DNA of 35,210 nucleotides from Bittarella massiliensis (ex Durand et al. 2017) (GTDB lineage: Bacteria; Bacillota; Clostridia; Oscillospirales; Ruminococcaceae), in the NCBI RefSeq assembly GCF_017566145.1, contig NZ_JABFCL010000017.1:1-35210 (forward strand), given 5' to 3'. The notes under the pieces were generated by a model. The model was not told the DNA's origin, searched no databases, and worked only from the letters and a program-made list of their open reading frames with translations. The position numbers were made by a program, and so were the translations under genes. Shown here piece after piece: positions 8,006-15,463 of the stretch; position 1 is the stretch's first letter, and every line of letters starts with the position of its first letter.

Positions 8006-8052
8006 AGCCTGTTACAAAAGAAAAGAGCCGGTTCCCGCCGGACAAAAGCGGG

Positions 8053-8085
8053 AAAGGGGTAGGCACAGACGTGTCTACCCCTTTT
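8053..8085 (+). terminator. Terminator of the GntR/ABC operon
   Basis: A 14-bp stem with one G-T pair (8053-8066 with 8071-8084), an AGAC loop and a short T-tract. Confidence 0.75.
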
Positions 8086-8354
8086 GCCGCCGCTTTAGGA
8101 GGGGGACAGGGGAAACGGACAGAGAAGGGCGGCGAGGAAAAAGGGAGGGTCGCAGAGCGGCTTTGGCGGGAGGAGCTGGGCGGGCCCTGGCGCGGGAGAG
8201 GGGAAGCCAGCATGGGCGAATTCGGCGGCAGGGCGCAACGCCTTTCCGCCCGGGAGAAAGCAAAGCAGGGCAACGGAGGGCAACGGAGGGCAAAGGAAGG
8301 CAAAGCAAAGGAGGGCAAGGTGGACGGCCATTGGCGGGCCCCCTTTTGGCGCAA
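8086..8354. other. Non-coding spacer with a 10-bp purine repeat
   Basis: No protein-like frame is visible. From 8261 to 8310 a 10-bp unit close to CAACGGAGGG recurs five times with small changes. The rest is purine-rich on the plus strand. Confidence 0.5.
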
Positions 8355-8394
8355 AGACAGAGCCCCACCCCGGCGAGGGGGTGGGGCTCTGTCT
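8355..8394 (-). terminator. Terminator of the beta-helix surface gene
   Basis: A 17-bp perfect stem (8355-8371 with 8378-8394) lies just beyond the stop of the leftward gene. On the minus strand it is followed by a short TTT. Confidence 0.8.
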
Positions 8395-8410
8395 GTTGGC
8401 GGGGCGGGGC

Positions 8411-9547
8411 CTACCTTCTGCGGCGGGTGAGGAGGAGGGCGATCCCCCCTGCCAGCAGGGCCGCCATCCCTGCCAGCCGACTGCTGTCCGCCGTCTCCGG
8501 CTCGTTCCCCGGCTCCGGTTCAGTTCCTGGCTCCGGCTCGCCGACGCCCTCTGGGTTTTGGGGCGGGGCGGGGTCACCGGCGGGGAGGATGGAGAAGGAG
8601 ATCTGGCTGTTTTCCAGAACAAAGCTCTCCCCGCCGGAAATCAGCTTGGCGGTGGCGGTGAAGGCGCCCGGCCCGGCGGCCGCCCCCTCCACCTGTAAAG
8701 CCGCGGTCTCTCCGGCGATCCCGGTTTCAACCGCTGCCGCGGGGGCCTGGGGCGACCCGGTGTAGGGCAGCTCGGTCGCCCCCCAAACCACCGTTAGTGC
8801 CTTGGGGGCAATTTGCACCGGCACCGCGGTGGGGGCCAGGGAGTTCTGGCTGGCGGTGGCAGGGGCCGACACCTGGGCCCAATAACTGCCGGTGCGCGCC
8901 GGCGGGCTTGGCAGGGGCTGGGTACAGCCCGGGTCGGCAAACCACGCCACCGCCGCCTGGCTGTTTTCGGTGTCGGTGATCCAGCGGCTCTCCGCCGGCA
9001 GGGAAAAGGGATGGCCGCTGTACACCCCCTGCGCCGCGGTCAGGGCGCTGCGGCCCGCCTTGAGGGGGCCGTCCACCTGGATCACCGGGTTGCCTGACAG
9101 CGCCACCTCCGGGGCGATGAGCCCCCCGTTTTGCAGCCGGCCACGGTTCTCGATCCCCCCCGGGCCGGAGATCCGCCCCTGGCTGTTCAGCGCGGCACCC
9201 TGCTCCACCGTCAGGGCCGCCCCCTCCCCCAGCAGCAGCGCCGCCTCGGCGGAGAGGGTGAGGGTGGTGGCCGGGGGCAGCGTCAGGGCCGTTCCCCCGG
9301 CCAGGGACGCCTGCCCCTTTACCTGCCCCTCGCTGCCCCGCAGCAGGATGCCCTGGGTGAACCCGGGCAGGCCGGCCAGGGTCTCGCCGCTCTCGTCGGC
9401 CACCGTCACCACCCCGCCGCTGACGGCGGTGTTGGCCCCCACCAGGGCCGGGTGGGCCCCCACCCGCACGGGAGGGCCGGGGAAATAGGGGGTTTGGTAG
9501 TCTGCCGCCACCTTGCGCGCCTCTACCTGGCCGCCGGTGATCTGCAC
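8411..9547 (-). CDS. 3' part of frameshifted beta-helix surface protein
   Basis: This is the C-terminal half of the surface protein whose N-terminal half is at 9523-10722. The GTG at 9547 is only the first start-like codon after the frame change; the frame is open upstream and continues the repeat (GAGQVQITGGQVEA). Residues ~1-195 are repetitive beta-strand sequence. From ~235 to 325 there is an MBG/YDG-like Ig module containing APKALTVVWGATELPYTGSP. A Pro/Glu-rich spacer then leads to a sorting-like end: EPETADSS, a hydrophobic helix and RRRR. EPETADSS resembles the NPxTGDxS class of sortase signals without the Gly. If the frame is intact in the cell, the protein is wall-anchored. Confidence 0.75.
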   Translation of the reverse strand: MQITGGQVEARKVAADYQTPYFPGPPVRVGAHPALVGANTAVSGGVVTVADESGETLAGLPGFTQGILLRGSEGQVKGQASLAGGTALTLPPATTLTLSAEAALLLGEGAALTVEQGAALNSQGRISGPGGIENRGRLQNGGLIAPEVALSGNPVIQVDGPLKAGRSALTAAQGVYSGHPFSLPAESRWITDTENSQAAVAWFADPGCTQPLPSPPARTGSYWAQVSAPATASQNSLAPTAVPVQIAPKALTVVWGATELPYTGSPQAPAAAVETGIAGETAALQVEGAAAGPGAFTATAKLISGGESFVLENSQISFSILPAGDPAPPQNPEGVGEPEPGTEPEPGNEPETADSSRLAGMAALLAGGIALLLTRRRR

Positions 9548-10722
9548 CTGCCCCGCCCCAGATCGCCGATGGCCGGCGCGTTGGAGGCGCGGGGCGGGGA
9601 CGCGGTCACGGTGGCCTTGACCGAGCCGCCGCCAATGCGCACATCGACCCCGCCGCCATCGGTGAAGATGTCTTCACTCCGAGAGGAGGAGACATTTGCC
9701 AGGCAGGTCCCGCCGATGGCGGGCTGGCAGAGGCTTTCGGCGGTCACCGAGCCCCCCAGCAGCCGGATCTCGCCCCCCACGACACCGCCCCCCAGGGCGC
9801 AGCCACCCTCGGTATTTTTCACCTCCAGGGTCCCGCCGGCAACGGTGATGTCCGGCTTTAGCTCGGGGTTGCTGACTTGGCCTGAGAAGACGGGGGGACA
9901 GACGCCGATGGTGGCCAAGGAGGGGGAGGACAGCGACAGGTATCCGCCGTCCATAAAGAAGCTGCCGGCGTGGAGGCCGGAGGGAAACTGGCCGCCAAAG
10001 CCGTTGCCAATGCTGCCGGTCCCGGTGATGTGCCCCCCGTGGACCGACACCGCACCCCCGCTGCCACCGGCGTTTGTGGAACTTGCAGTTTTCCCGCCGC
10101 CAATGGCCACCCCATTGCTATTCAGGAGGAAGGAGAGGGTGCCGCCGCAGATGTCCACCCGGCCGCAGCCCTCGGCATCCACCCTCTCAATGGCAGGGGG
10201 GCCTTTCCCGCCAATGGCCGCGCCGTCGGCGTCGTCCGCCGCAATGACGAGGGTGTTGGCACAGCTGGCCCCGCCGCGGCAGGGGCAACCCTCTCCGTTT
10301 GCGCAGCAGATGGTCACCCCCGCCCCCGGGGGCAGGTGGATCCCCGCTGTCACCGCGGTGTACAAGTAATAGTCTCGGGTGAGCCGGTTCTCCCCCGCCA
10401 GCACCAGGGTCACCTGGGGGCTCCCCGCCAGGTCGATGGGGGAGGCGCTGGCCCCCGCCGGCGCGCGGATGACCACCTGGTCCAGCACCAGCTCCACCTC
10501 CCCGCTGGGCACCTGCACCGCAATGGTGTTGGCCGTTTCCACCCCGCCGCCCCGCACCCGGTACCGCCCCGGCGCGGTGATCCGCACCGGATTTGCAGTC
10601 AGGTCAAAGTCCCCGTCGTACCCGTCGCCCGCCAGGGCGGCGACCGGCGCCCCCCCGCAGCAGAGCGCCGCCGCCAGCAGGCACCCCAAAAAGCGGCGAA
10701 GCCCTTTGTATCTTCTCTCCAT
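9523..10722 (-). CDS. 5' part of frameshifted beta-helix surface protein
   Basis: The N-terminal half has a signal peptide (MERRYKGLRRFLGCLLAAAL, likely cut after ALA at 29-31) followed by Gly/Ile/Val-rich repeats such as PAIGG, VAIGGGK and IRLLGGSVTA. These are typical of right-handed beta-helix carbohydrate-binding or adhesin-like proteins of gut Firmicutes. The frame reads correctly to ...SNAPAIGDLG and then runs into about nine out-of-frame codons and a TAG. One extra G in the run GGGGCGGGG (complement of 9551-9559) would restore a single protein: 2312 nt plus 1 gives 771 codons. ATG at 10722 has AAAGGGAG upstream. Alone, this product would be secreted but not anchored. Confidence 0.75.
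   Translation of the reverse strand: MERRYKGLRRFLGCLLAAALCCGGAPVAALAGDGYDGDFDLTANPVRITAPGRYRVRGGGVETANTIAVQVPSGEVELVLDQVVIRAPAGASASPIDLAGSPQVTLVLAGENRLTRDYYLYTAVTAGIHLPPGAGVTICCANGEGCPCRGGASCANTLVIAADDADGAAIGGKGPPAIERVDAEGCGRVDICGGTLSFLLNSNGVAIGGGKTASSTNAGGSGGAVSVHGGHITGTGSIGNGFGGQFPSGLHAGSFFMDGGYLSLSSPSLATIGVCPPVFSGQVSNPELKPDITVAGGTLEVKNTEGGCALGGGVVGGEIRLLGGSVTAESLCQPAIGGTCLANVSSSRSEDIFTDGGGVDVRIGGGSVKATVTASPPRASNAPAIGDLGRGRCRSPAAR
9551..9559 (-). other. Probable one-base frameshift in a G-run
   Basis: On the minus strand GATCTGGGGCGGGGCAG needs one more G to continue the repeat reading (DLGAGQVQITGG). The site is a double G4 homopolymer, equally prone to sequencing error and to slippage. 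The restored gene would be 770 residues. Confidence 0.8.
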
Positions 10723-11030
10723 CTGTGTTCTCCCTTTCTCTGTTGGCCCTCGGTGGCAGGTCGATCGTCTGTTTTATTGTACTATTTTGTTCGTAAAACA
10801 GAAATATAAAATACACCTCTTTTTCCTTTTTTCATCGGCAAAACCCCTTTCTATTGGTGATTTTTCGCTTTGCAATACAGAAACGAAATAGTACACATAA
10901 TCAAAATCGAGCCAGCTGGAATGCTCTGAAAACACCGCTGCCAGGGGGGCGGGCGATTTGCGGCGGCCTTGCGGGCGGTCATCCCGCCGCTTTGGAGGGC
11001 GAAGGTGGGGAGGGCCGATTGGCGGGACCT
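10723..11030. other. AT-rich spacer with inverted repeats and a 17-codon ORF
   Basis: The 10770-10915 part is much more AT-rich than its surroundings. TGTACTATTTTGTT (10778-10791) and its near-complement AACGAAATAGTACA (10882-10895, one mismatch) face each other, 118 bp end to end. Between them, on the minus strand, lies a 17-codon frame MKKGKRGVFYISVLRTK (10835-10782) with AAAGGGG upstream of the ATG. It could be a leader peptide or chance. The remainder to 11030 is GC-rich and featureless. Confidence 0.45.
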
Positions 11031-12008
11031 TTAGAGGGATTGCGGGGGGGCCTTGCAGAGGGCGCGGCGGGCGGCAAAGCGGGCCGAGACGGCTGCCGCC
11101 AGGTGGCTGACGGGAAGGGAGAGCCAGATGCCGGCGAGCCCGAGGCCCAGGGCATTTGCCAACCAAGCCAGGGGGATGCGCACCCCCAGGTGGTGGAGGG
11201 CTGTCAGCCACATTCCCGTCCCCGGCCGCCCCGCCCCGTTGACGGCACCCAAAAAGCAGCTGGCAAGGCCGTTGCAGGGGTCGCCTGCCCCCGCCACCAA
11301 CAGATAGCGGACAGCCAGGGTGGCGACCTCCTCCCCCGGGAGGAAGAGGCCGGCCAGGGGCCGCGTGAAGAGGAGAACGGCCGCCGTGAGGAGGACCAGC
11401 AGGCTGCCGCCAAAGAGGAGGGCTGCCCGCAGGTAGTCTCCGGCGCGCCCGCGCTCCCCCGCGCCGACGCACTGCCCGACGATGGCTGTCAGGGCTGTGT
11501 TTAGGGAGACGGCGGGGTAGAGGAGGATGATCTCCAGCTTGCAGGCCACCCCGTACCCGGCGATGGCCGAGACCCCGAAGCCGCTGACCAGGCCGGTGAA
11601 GAGGGCGGTGCTGAGGGCGGGAATGCCCTGCTGCGCCACCGAGGGGAGGGCGCTTTGGCACAGGGGGAGGAGGGCGCGGTCAAATTGGCGGATGTGGCAG
11701 ACAAACAGCCGCTTTTTTGCCAGGTAGACGAGGAGGATGGCCAGGGCGATCGTCTGTGAGACCGCGTCGGCAATGGCCTTTTTGGAGGGGAAGTAGCGGT
11801 AGCACAACCCCTGGGAGATGCCCGCTTTCTGGGCGATGTCCGAGATGGAGGTGTGGGAAAAGCCCTTTTTGTAAAACAACTCGGTGGCGGTGTCGAGGAT
11901 CTCCCGGCGAAAACAGGGGGGGCGGCCCAACAGATATTGCGGGAGCGATGCAGCTGGAAGCAGGGAGCAACGGCAGGGGCGGAAGGGTGGTCCCGACCAG
12001 ATCCGCAT
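11031..12008 (-). CDS. TetR DNA-binding domain fused to C-terminal half of a MATE transporter
   Basis: A single 325-codon frame joins two unrelated families. Residues ~33-78 are a TetR-type helix-turn-helix (REILDTATELFYKKGF, SISDIAQKAGISQGLCYRYF, PSKKA). Without any linker, residues ~80-325 are the second half of a MATE multidrug transporter: a helix with ALAILLVYLAKK, then SVAQQGIPALSTALFTGLVS, YPAVSLNTALTAIVGQCVGA and GAVNGAGRPGTG. About seven membrane helices remain of the usual twelve. The TetR ligand domain and the first MATE half are absent. The N-terminus before residue 30 is not TetR-like and no good ribosome site precedes ATG 12008; TTG near 11927 is an alternative. The simplest origin is a deletion fusing adjacent regulator and pump genes. 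Function is doubtful. Confidence 0.75.
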   Translation of the reverse strand: MRIWSGPPFRPCRCSLLPAASLPQYLLGRPPCFRREILDTATELFYKKGFSHTSISDIAQKAGISQGLCYRYFPSKKAIADAVSQTIALAILLVYLAKKRLFVCHIRQFDRALLPLCQSALPSVAQQGIPALSTALFTGLVSGFGVSAIAGYGVACKLEIILLYPAVSLNTALTAIVGQCVGAGERGRAGDYLRAALLFGGSLLVLLTAAVLLFTRPLAGLFLPGEEVATLAVRYLLVAGAGDPCNGLASCFLGAVNGAGRPGTGMWLTALHHLGVRIPLAWLANALGLGLAGIWLSLPVSHLAAAVSARFAARRALCKAPPQSL

Positions 12009-12150
12009 GCCCGTGGAGACACCGCGCAAAATAGGCGTTTTCAGCTTCACAGGGTTTGCGGAGGGGTGATGGGGTTTCACCGCCCTCCGGCGGCGTGTGA
12101 ACTGCAGGCGCAAACAGGGCGGCCAGCTGCGGATGGAGGTGGGATGGGAA

Positions 12151-12189
12151 ACGGGAGAGAGGGGCGGATCTCCCGCCCCTCTCTCCCGT
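12151..12189 (-). terminator. Terminator of the ABC binding-protein gene
   Basis: A 17-bp perfect GC-rich stem (12151-12167 with 12173-12189) with a 5-nt loop, 36 nt past the stop. The T-tract on the minus strand is weak. Confidence 0.7.
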
Positions 12190-12225
12190 GGGGAACCCCT
12201 GTGCGCCTGTGCGGCGAAGGGGCGC

Positions 12226-13263
12226 TTAGCCGTTTGCCTTGGCTGCCTCGGCGAAGGTGTTGTTGACCAGGTCGTCGTAGTTGGCCCGCTGCTTGAGCTC
12301 GCCCGCCTCGGTCATCACGTCCTGCAGCCGCTCGAAGGATTCCCGCTCCATCACCGGGTCGGTGGACCAGGCGTCGATGTCCTTGTAGCGCTGCACCACG
12401 GTGGTGAGAAGTTCTATGTCGGTGTCGGCGAAGGAGGGGGCGATGGCCTCGGCCACCTCTTTGGCGCTGTGGCTGTGCACCCACTGCTGGCCCTTGTAGA
12501 CGGCGTTGGTGAACCGCTGCACCAGGTCGGGGTTTTTCTCGATAAAGTCCTTGCTGGCGAAGTAGCCGGTGTAGGGGATCTCGCCGCTCTCCTCGCCGAT
12601 GGAGGCCACGATGTAGCCGCGGCCCTCCTTCTCCAGCATGGAGGCGGTGGGCTCGAAGAGGGCGACGTAGTCGCCGTTGCCGCCGGTGAAGGCCCCGGCC
12701 ATGGCCGAGAACTGGATGCTGTCGTCCAGCGTCAGGTCGGCGCCGGGGGTGAGGCCGTTCTGGCGCAGGACGTGGCCCAGGGTCATGTAGGGGACGCCGC
12801 CCTTGCGGCCGGGGAGGAGGGTGGTCCCCTGGAGTTTTTGCCAGCTGAAGTTGTCGTCTTTCTCCCGGCCCACCAGGAAGGAGCCGTCCCGCTTGGTGAG
12901 CTGGGCGAAGACCTGGCTGTAGTTTTCCTTGCCCTCGTTGTAGATGTAGATGGCGGCTTCCGGCCCGCCGAAGCCCACGTCGATGGAGCCGGAGAGGACG
13001 CCGGTCATCACCTTGTCGGTGCCCTGGCCCACCGACAGGTCGATGTCGATGCCCTCCTCCTCGAAGAAGCCCAGGTTGATGGCGGCGTACTGGGGGGCGT
13101 AGAAGACCGAGTGGGTGACCTCGTTGACGGTGACCTTGGTCAGGGGTTTCTCCCCCTCGCCCTCCTTCTCGCCGCAGCCGGTGAAGGCGCCCAGCGCCAG
13201 GGCGGCGGCCAGGGCGCCTGCGGCCAGGCGGGCGGTGCGGGTTTGCCAGCTTTTTTTCTGCAT
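12226..13263 (-). CDS. ABC transporter substrate-binding lipoprotein (NMT1/THI5-like, SsuA/TauA type)
   Basis: A 345-residue lipoprotein. The signal peptide ends in the lipobox FTGC with Cys30 as the lipidated residue. The mature part is of the NMT1/SsuA type that binds pyrimidine precursors of thiamine, sulfonates or similar small anions: HSVFYAPQYAAINLGFFEEE, GQGTDKVMTGVLSGSIDVGF and KDFIEKNPDLVQRFTNAVYK. ATG at 13263 follows AAAGGGAG. It matches the ATPase-permease pair at 14645-16221 by type, but trmO on the other strand separates them, so it must have its own promoter. No thiamine riboswitch is visible upstream, which leaves the substrate open. Confidence 0.9.
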   Translation of the reverse strand: MQKKSWQTRTARLAAGALAAALALGAFTGCGEKEGEGEKPLTKVTVNEVTHSVFYAPQYAAINLGFFEEEGIDIDLSVGQGTDKVMTGVLSGSIDVGFGGPEAAIYIYNEGKENYSQVFAQLTKRDGSFLVGREKDDNFSWQKLQGTTLLPGRKGGVPYMTLGHVLRQNGLTPGADLTLDDSIQFSAMAGAFTGGNGDYVALFEPTASMLEKEGRGYIVASIGEESGEIPYTGYFASKDFIEKNPDLVQRFTNAVYKGQQWVHSHSAKEVAEAIAPSFADTDIELLTTVVQRYKDIDAWSTDPVMERESFERLQDVMTEAGELKQRANYDDLVNNTFAEAAKANG

Positions 13264-13726
13264 GCTATGTATCTCCCTTTCCTGTTGGATTTGTGAAGCG
13301 GGGTTACGACGCAGTCTATGTGAAAATTGGCCCCGGGGTTCCCCTTTTGGCGGGAAAAGCGGCCGGTCGGTCGTCCTTCTGGGGGAAAAGGGAGCATCCT
13401 TTTGGGTGCCGACATCCGCCCGCCGGGGCGGGGGAGAGGGGCGGTCTGCCCCTGCGGGGCCGAAAGGCGGCCGAGGGCTGCGGTGTGCAGGGGGGTGACA
13501 CCCGGCCGGAAGGGGGGATTGTCGCACCCTGCGGAGGGGAACGGGGAATAAAATACCGGTTCATGGAAGGGATGATGGGGGTCGAAGTTCCACGACCTGG
13601 GGGCGGCATTGCCGCCGGCGAGCCGCGCCCCGGGGCGGGCGGGAAACCCGGCCCTTGCCCACCGGCTGGCGCGCCTCATTTCTTTTGGCGTGCCGCGGGG
13701 CGGAGGGATGTTTTTTGAAAAAGGGA
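13264..13726. other. GC-rich structured spacer
   Basis: No gene is visible. It has several G/C-run hairpins (for example around 13417-13470) and the motif GGGGGGATTGTCGCACCCTG at 13512-13531, closely matched in the spacer at 23572. It must contain the binding-protein gene's promoter, but I could not identify one with confidence. Confidence 0.4.
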
Positions 13727-13754
13727 TTGTAGTGTTCCCACACTTCGCTATACT
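13727..13754 (+). promoter_or_regulatory. Putative promoter of trmO
   Basis: TTGTAG (13727-13732), a 16-nt spacer and TATACT (13749-13754), about 40 nt before the start codon. Confidence 0.55.
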
Positions 13755-13797
13755 GGCAGTAGCGGCGCTGCTAAAAACGAATTGGGAGGAAATGACC

Positions 13798-14283
13798 GTG
13801 CAAGATGCAACCCATCTGACCCTGTCGCCCATCGGTGTGATCCGCGCCGAGGGGGGCGCTTTTTCCCTGGAGGTGGCGCCGTCCCACCGCCCTGCCCTCG
13901 CCGGGCTGGAGGGCTTTTCCCACCTGCAGATCCTCTGGTGGTTCTCCGGCTGCGAGGACGCGCATTCCCGCGCCAGCCGCACCGAGGAGGCCCCCTACCG
14001 GCGCGGGCCGGCCCTGTTGGGCACCTTTGCCACCCGCTCCCCCCAGCGGCCCAACCCCATTGCCCTCTCCTGCGCGGGGGTATTGGAGATCGACCGGGAG
14101 AGGGGCGTTCTCGCCCTGGACTACCTGGACGCCGAGGACGGCAGCCCGGTGCTCGACATCAAGCCCTATCTGCCCAGCCTCGACCGGGTGGCGGCCCCGG
14201 GCGTGCCCCAATGGTGCGCCCACTGGCCCGCCAGTGTGGAGGAGAGCGGCGACTTTGACTGGGGGGAGGAGTTCTCCTTTTAG
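13798..14283 (+). CDS. trmO: tRNA (N6-threonylcarbamoyladenosine37-N6)-methyltransferase, TrmO/TsaA family
   Basis: A 161-residue TsaA-like beta-barrel protein; characterised TrmO methylates t6A37 of tRNA-Thr using S-adenosylmethionine. Motifs are LSPIGVIRAEG near the N-terminus, GLEGFSHLQILWWF (~36-49), LLGTFATRSPQRPNPIALSC (~74-93, the SAM-site signature) and DGSPVLDIKPYLPS (~116-129). I chose GTG 13798 because GGGAGGA ends 7 nt before it; ATG 13792 is only one base from that site and would add two residues. Some family members lack the C-terminal domain of E. coli TrmO, as here. The gene interrupts a leftward ABC transporter cluster. Confidence 0.88.
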   Translation: MQDATHLTLSPIGVIRAEGGAFSLEVAPSHRPALAGLEGFSHLQILWWFSGCEDAHSRASRTEEAPYRRGPALLGTFATRSPQRPNPIALSCAGVLEIDRERGVLALDYLDAEDGSPVLDIKPYLPSLDRVAAPGVPQWCAHWPASVEESGDFDWGEEFSF

Positions 14284-14570
14284 CTGTTGGGCCCGCGGTG
14301 AGGGCCCTTGCCGCGGGCCAAAGGCAGAGAGGGGGACGCCGATCGGCGTCCCCCTCTCCGGCTGTCTGCCCCCCTTTTGTCAGCGCTTTGGGGAGGGCTT
14401 TTTGGGTTGGCCTGTCTTGCTTGCCGGGGGAGAGGCGAGGGGGTTCGGAGCGCTGCGGGGCCACAAAACGCGGGAGCCGCCCGGCGCAGAGAGACCTCGG
14501 GCGGATGCATGGGGGCGCGGTGTTGATAGGGCGCGGGCGGTGTGTCCCCGACCGGTGAAGGGAAAAGAGA
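14284..14570. other. Spacer with palindromes after trmO
   Basis: A 9-bp stem (14290-14298/14311-14319) and then a perfect 32-nt palindrome (14327-14358) probably end trmO transcription, although no T-run follows closely. No gene is visible from 14360 to 14570. Confidence 0.5.
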
Positions 14571-14616
14571 ACAGCGGCGGGCAGATCCCGGTGAGAGGGA
14601 ATCTGCCCGCCGCTGT
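14571..14616 (-). terminator. Terminator of the ABC ATPase-permease operon
   Basis: A 16-bp perfect stem (14571-14586 with 14601-14616) extended inward by 3 bp past a bulge. On the minus strand it is followed by TCTCTTTT. It lies 28 nt beyond the permease stop. Confidence 0.85.
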
Positions 14617-14644
14617 CTGTCTGGGGAAAGTCCGCACCGCCCGT

Positions 14645-15463
14645 TTAGGCGGTGTGTTGCAGCCGCCGGTCGACCCACTTTTCCAGCAGGACGACGCACT
14701 GGTAGAGCAGTGCCGCCACCACCGCCAGAATGAAGACGCCGGTCATCACCAAATCCATTTGAAAGACCTGGCCGCCGTAGACGATCAGGTAGCCCAACCC
14801 GGCCTTAGAGACCAGAAACTCGCCGGCGATGACCCCCACCAGAGAGAGGCCGATGTTGACCTTGAGGGAGTTGAAGAGGGTGTGCAGGTTGGAGGGGAAG
14901 ACCACCTTGGAGAAGAGCTGCCAGCGGGTGGCCCCGAAGGTGCGCACCATCTTGATGGTCTCCTTGTCGGTGTTGAGAAAGCCGTTTAACATCTCCATCA
15001 CCGTGACGATGAGGGAGATGGCCAGGGCCATGACGATGATGGCCTGGGTGCCCGCCCCCACCCAGATGATGATCACCGGGCCCAGGGCGATTTTGGGCAG
15101 GGAGTTGAGCACCACCAGGTAGGGCTCGGAGACCTTGGAGAGGAAGGGGGACCACCAGAGGAGGACCGCCAGCCCCACCCCCAGGCCGGTGCCCAACAAA
15201 AAGCCGATCAGCGTCTCGTAGCAGGTGACGCCGATATGTAGGGCCAGGTTGTTGTTGGGCGCGTTCATCAGCGTTTTGAGGATGCGGGAGGGCTGGCTCA
15301 TGACAAAGGCGTCGATGACGCCGGCGCGGGCCAGCCCCTCCCACAGGGCCAAAAGAAAAACCAGGATGAGCACCTGGCAGAGCCGGATGTTCACCTTCCG
15401 GCGCCGAATTTTTTTGAGATAGACGGCCCGCTCTTTGGAGATGGCCGCAGTGGGAGTCATCAT
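14645..15463 (-). CDS. ABC transporter permease (SsuC/TauC type)
   Basis: A 272-residue inner-membrane permease of the BPD_transp_1 family with about six helices. The EAA loop that docks the ATPase reads MVRTFGATRWQLFSKVVFPS (~162-181), followed by LPKIALGPVIIIW-type helix sequence earlier in the protein, typical of nitrate/sulfonate/taurine importers. ATG 15463 overlaps the upstream ATPase stop (ATGA) and has GGAAGGAG 8 nt before it; a second ATG follows directly. It should pair with the ATPase and the lipoprotein at 12226-13263. The substrate is not determined. Confidence 0.92.
   Translation of the reverse strand: MMTPTAAISKERAVYLKKIRRRKVNIRLCQVLILVFLLALWEGLARAGVIDAFVMSQPSRILKTLMNAPNNNLALHIGVTCYETLIGFLLGTGLGVGLAVLLWWSPFLSKVSEPYLVVLNSLPKIALGPVIIIWVGAGTQAIIVMALAISLIVTVMEMLNGFLNTDKETIKMVRTFGATRWQLFSKVVFPSNLHTLFNSLKVNIGLSLVGVIAGEFLVSKAGLGYLIVYGGQVFQMDLVMTGVFILAVVAALLYQCVVLLEKWVDRRLQHTA

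Noticed and set aside
12264..13264. Thiamine (TPP) riboswitch or T-box near the NMT1-type transporter
   Set aside because: Upstream regions of both the binding-protein gene and the ATPase gene were read for the CTGAGA and GAxxCTGATCTGGATAAT-like TPP pieces and for the T-box TGGNACCGCG; none was found.
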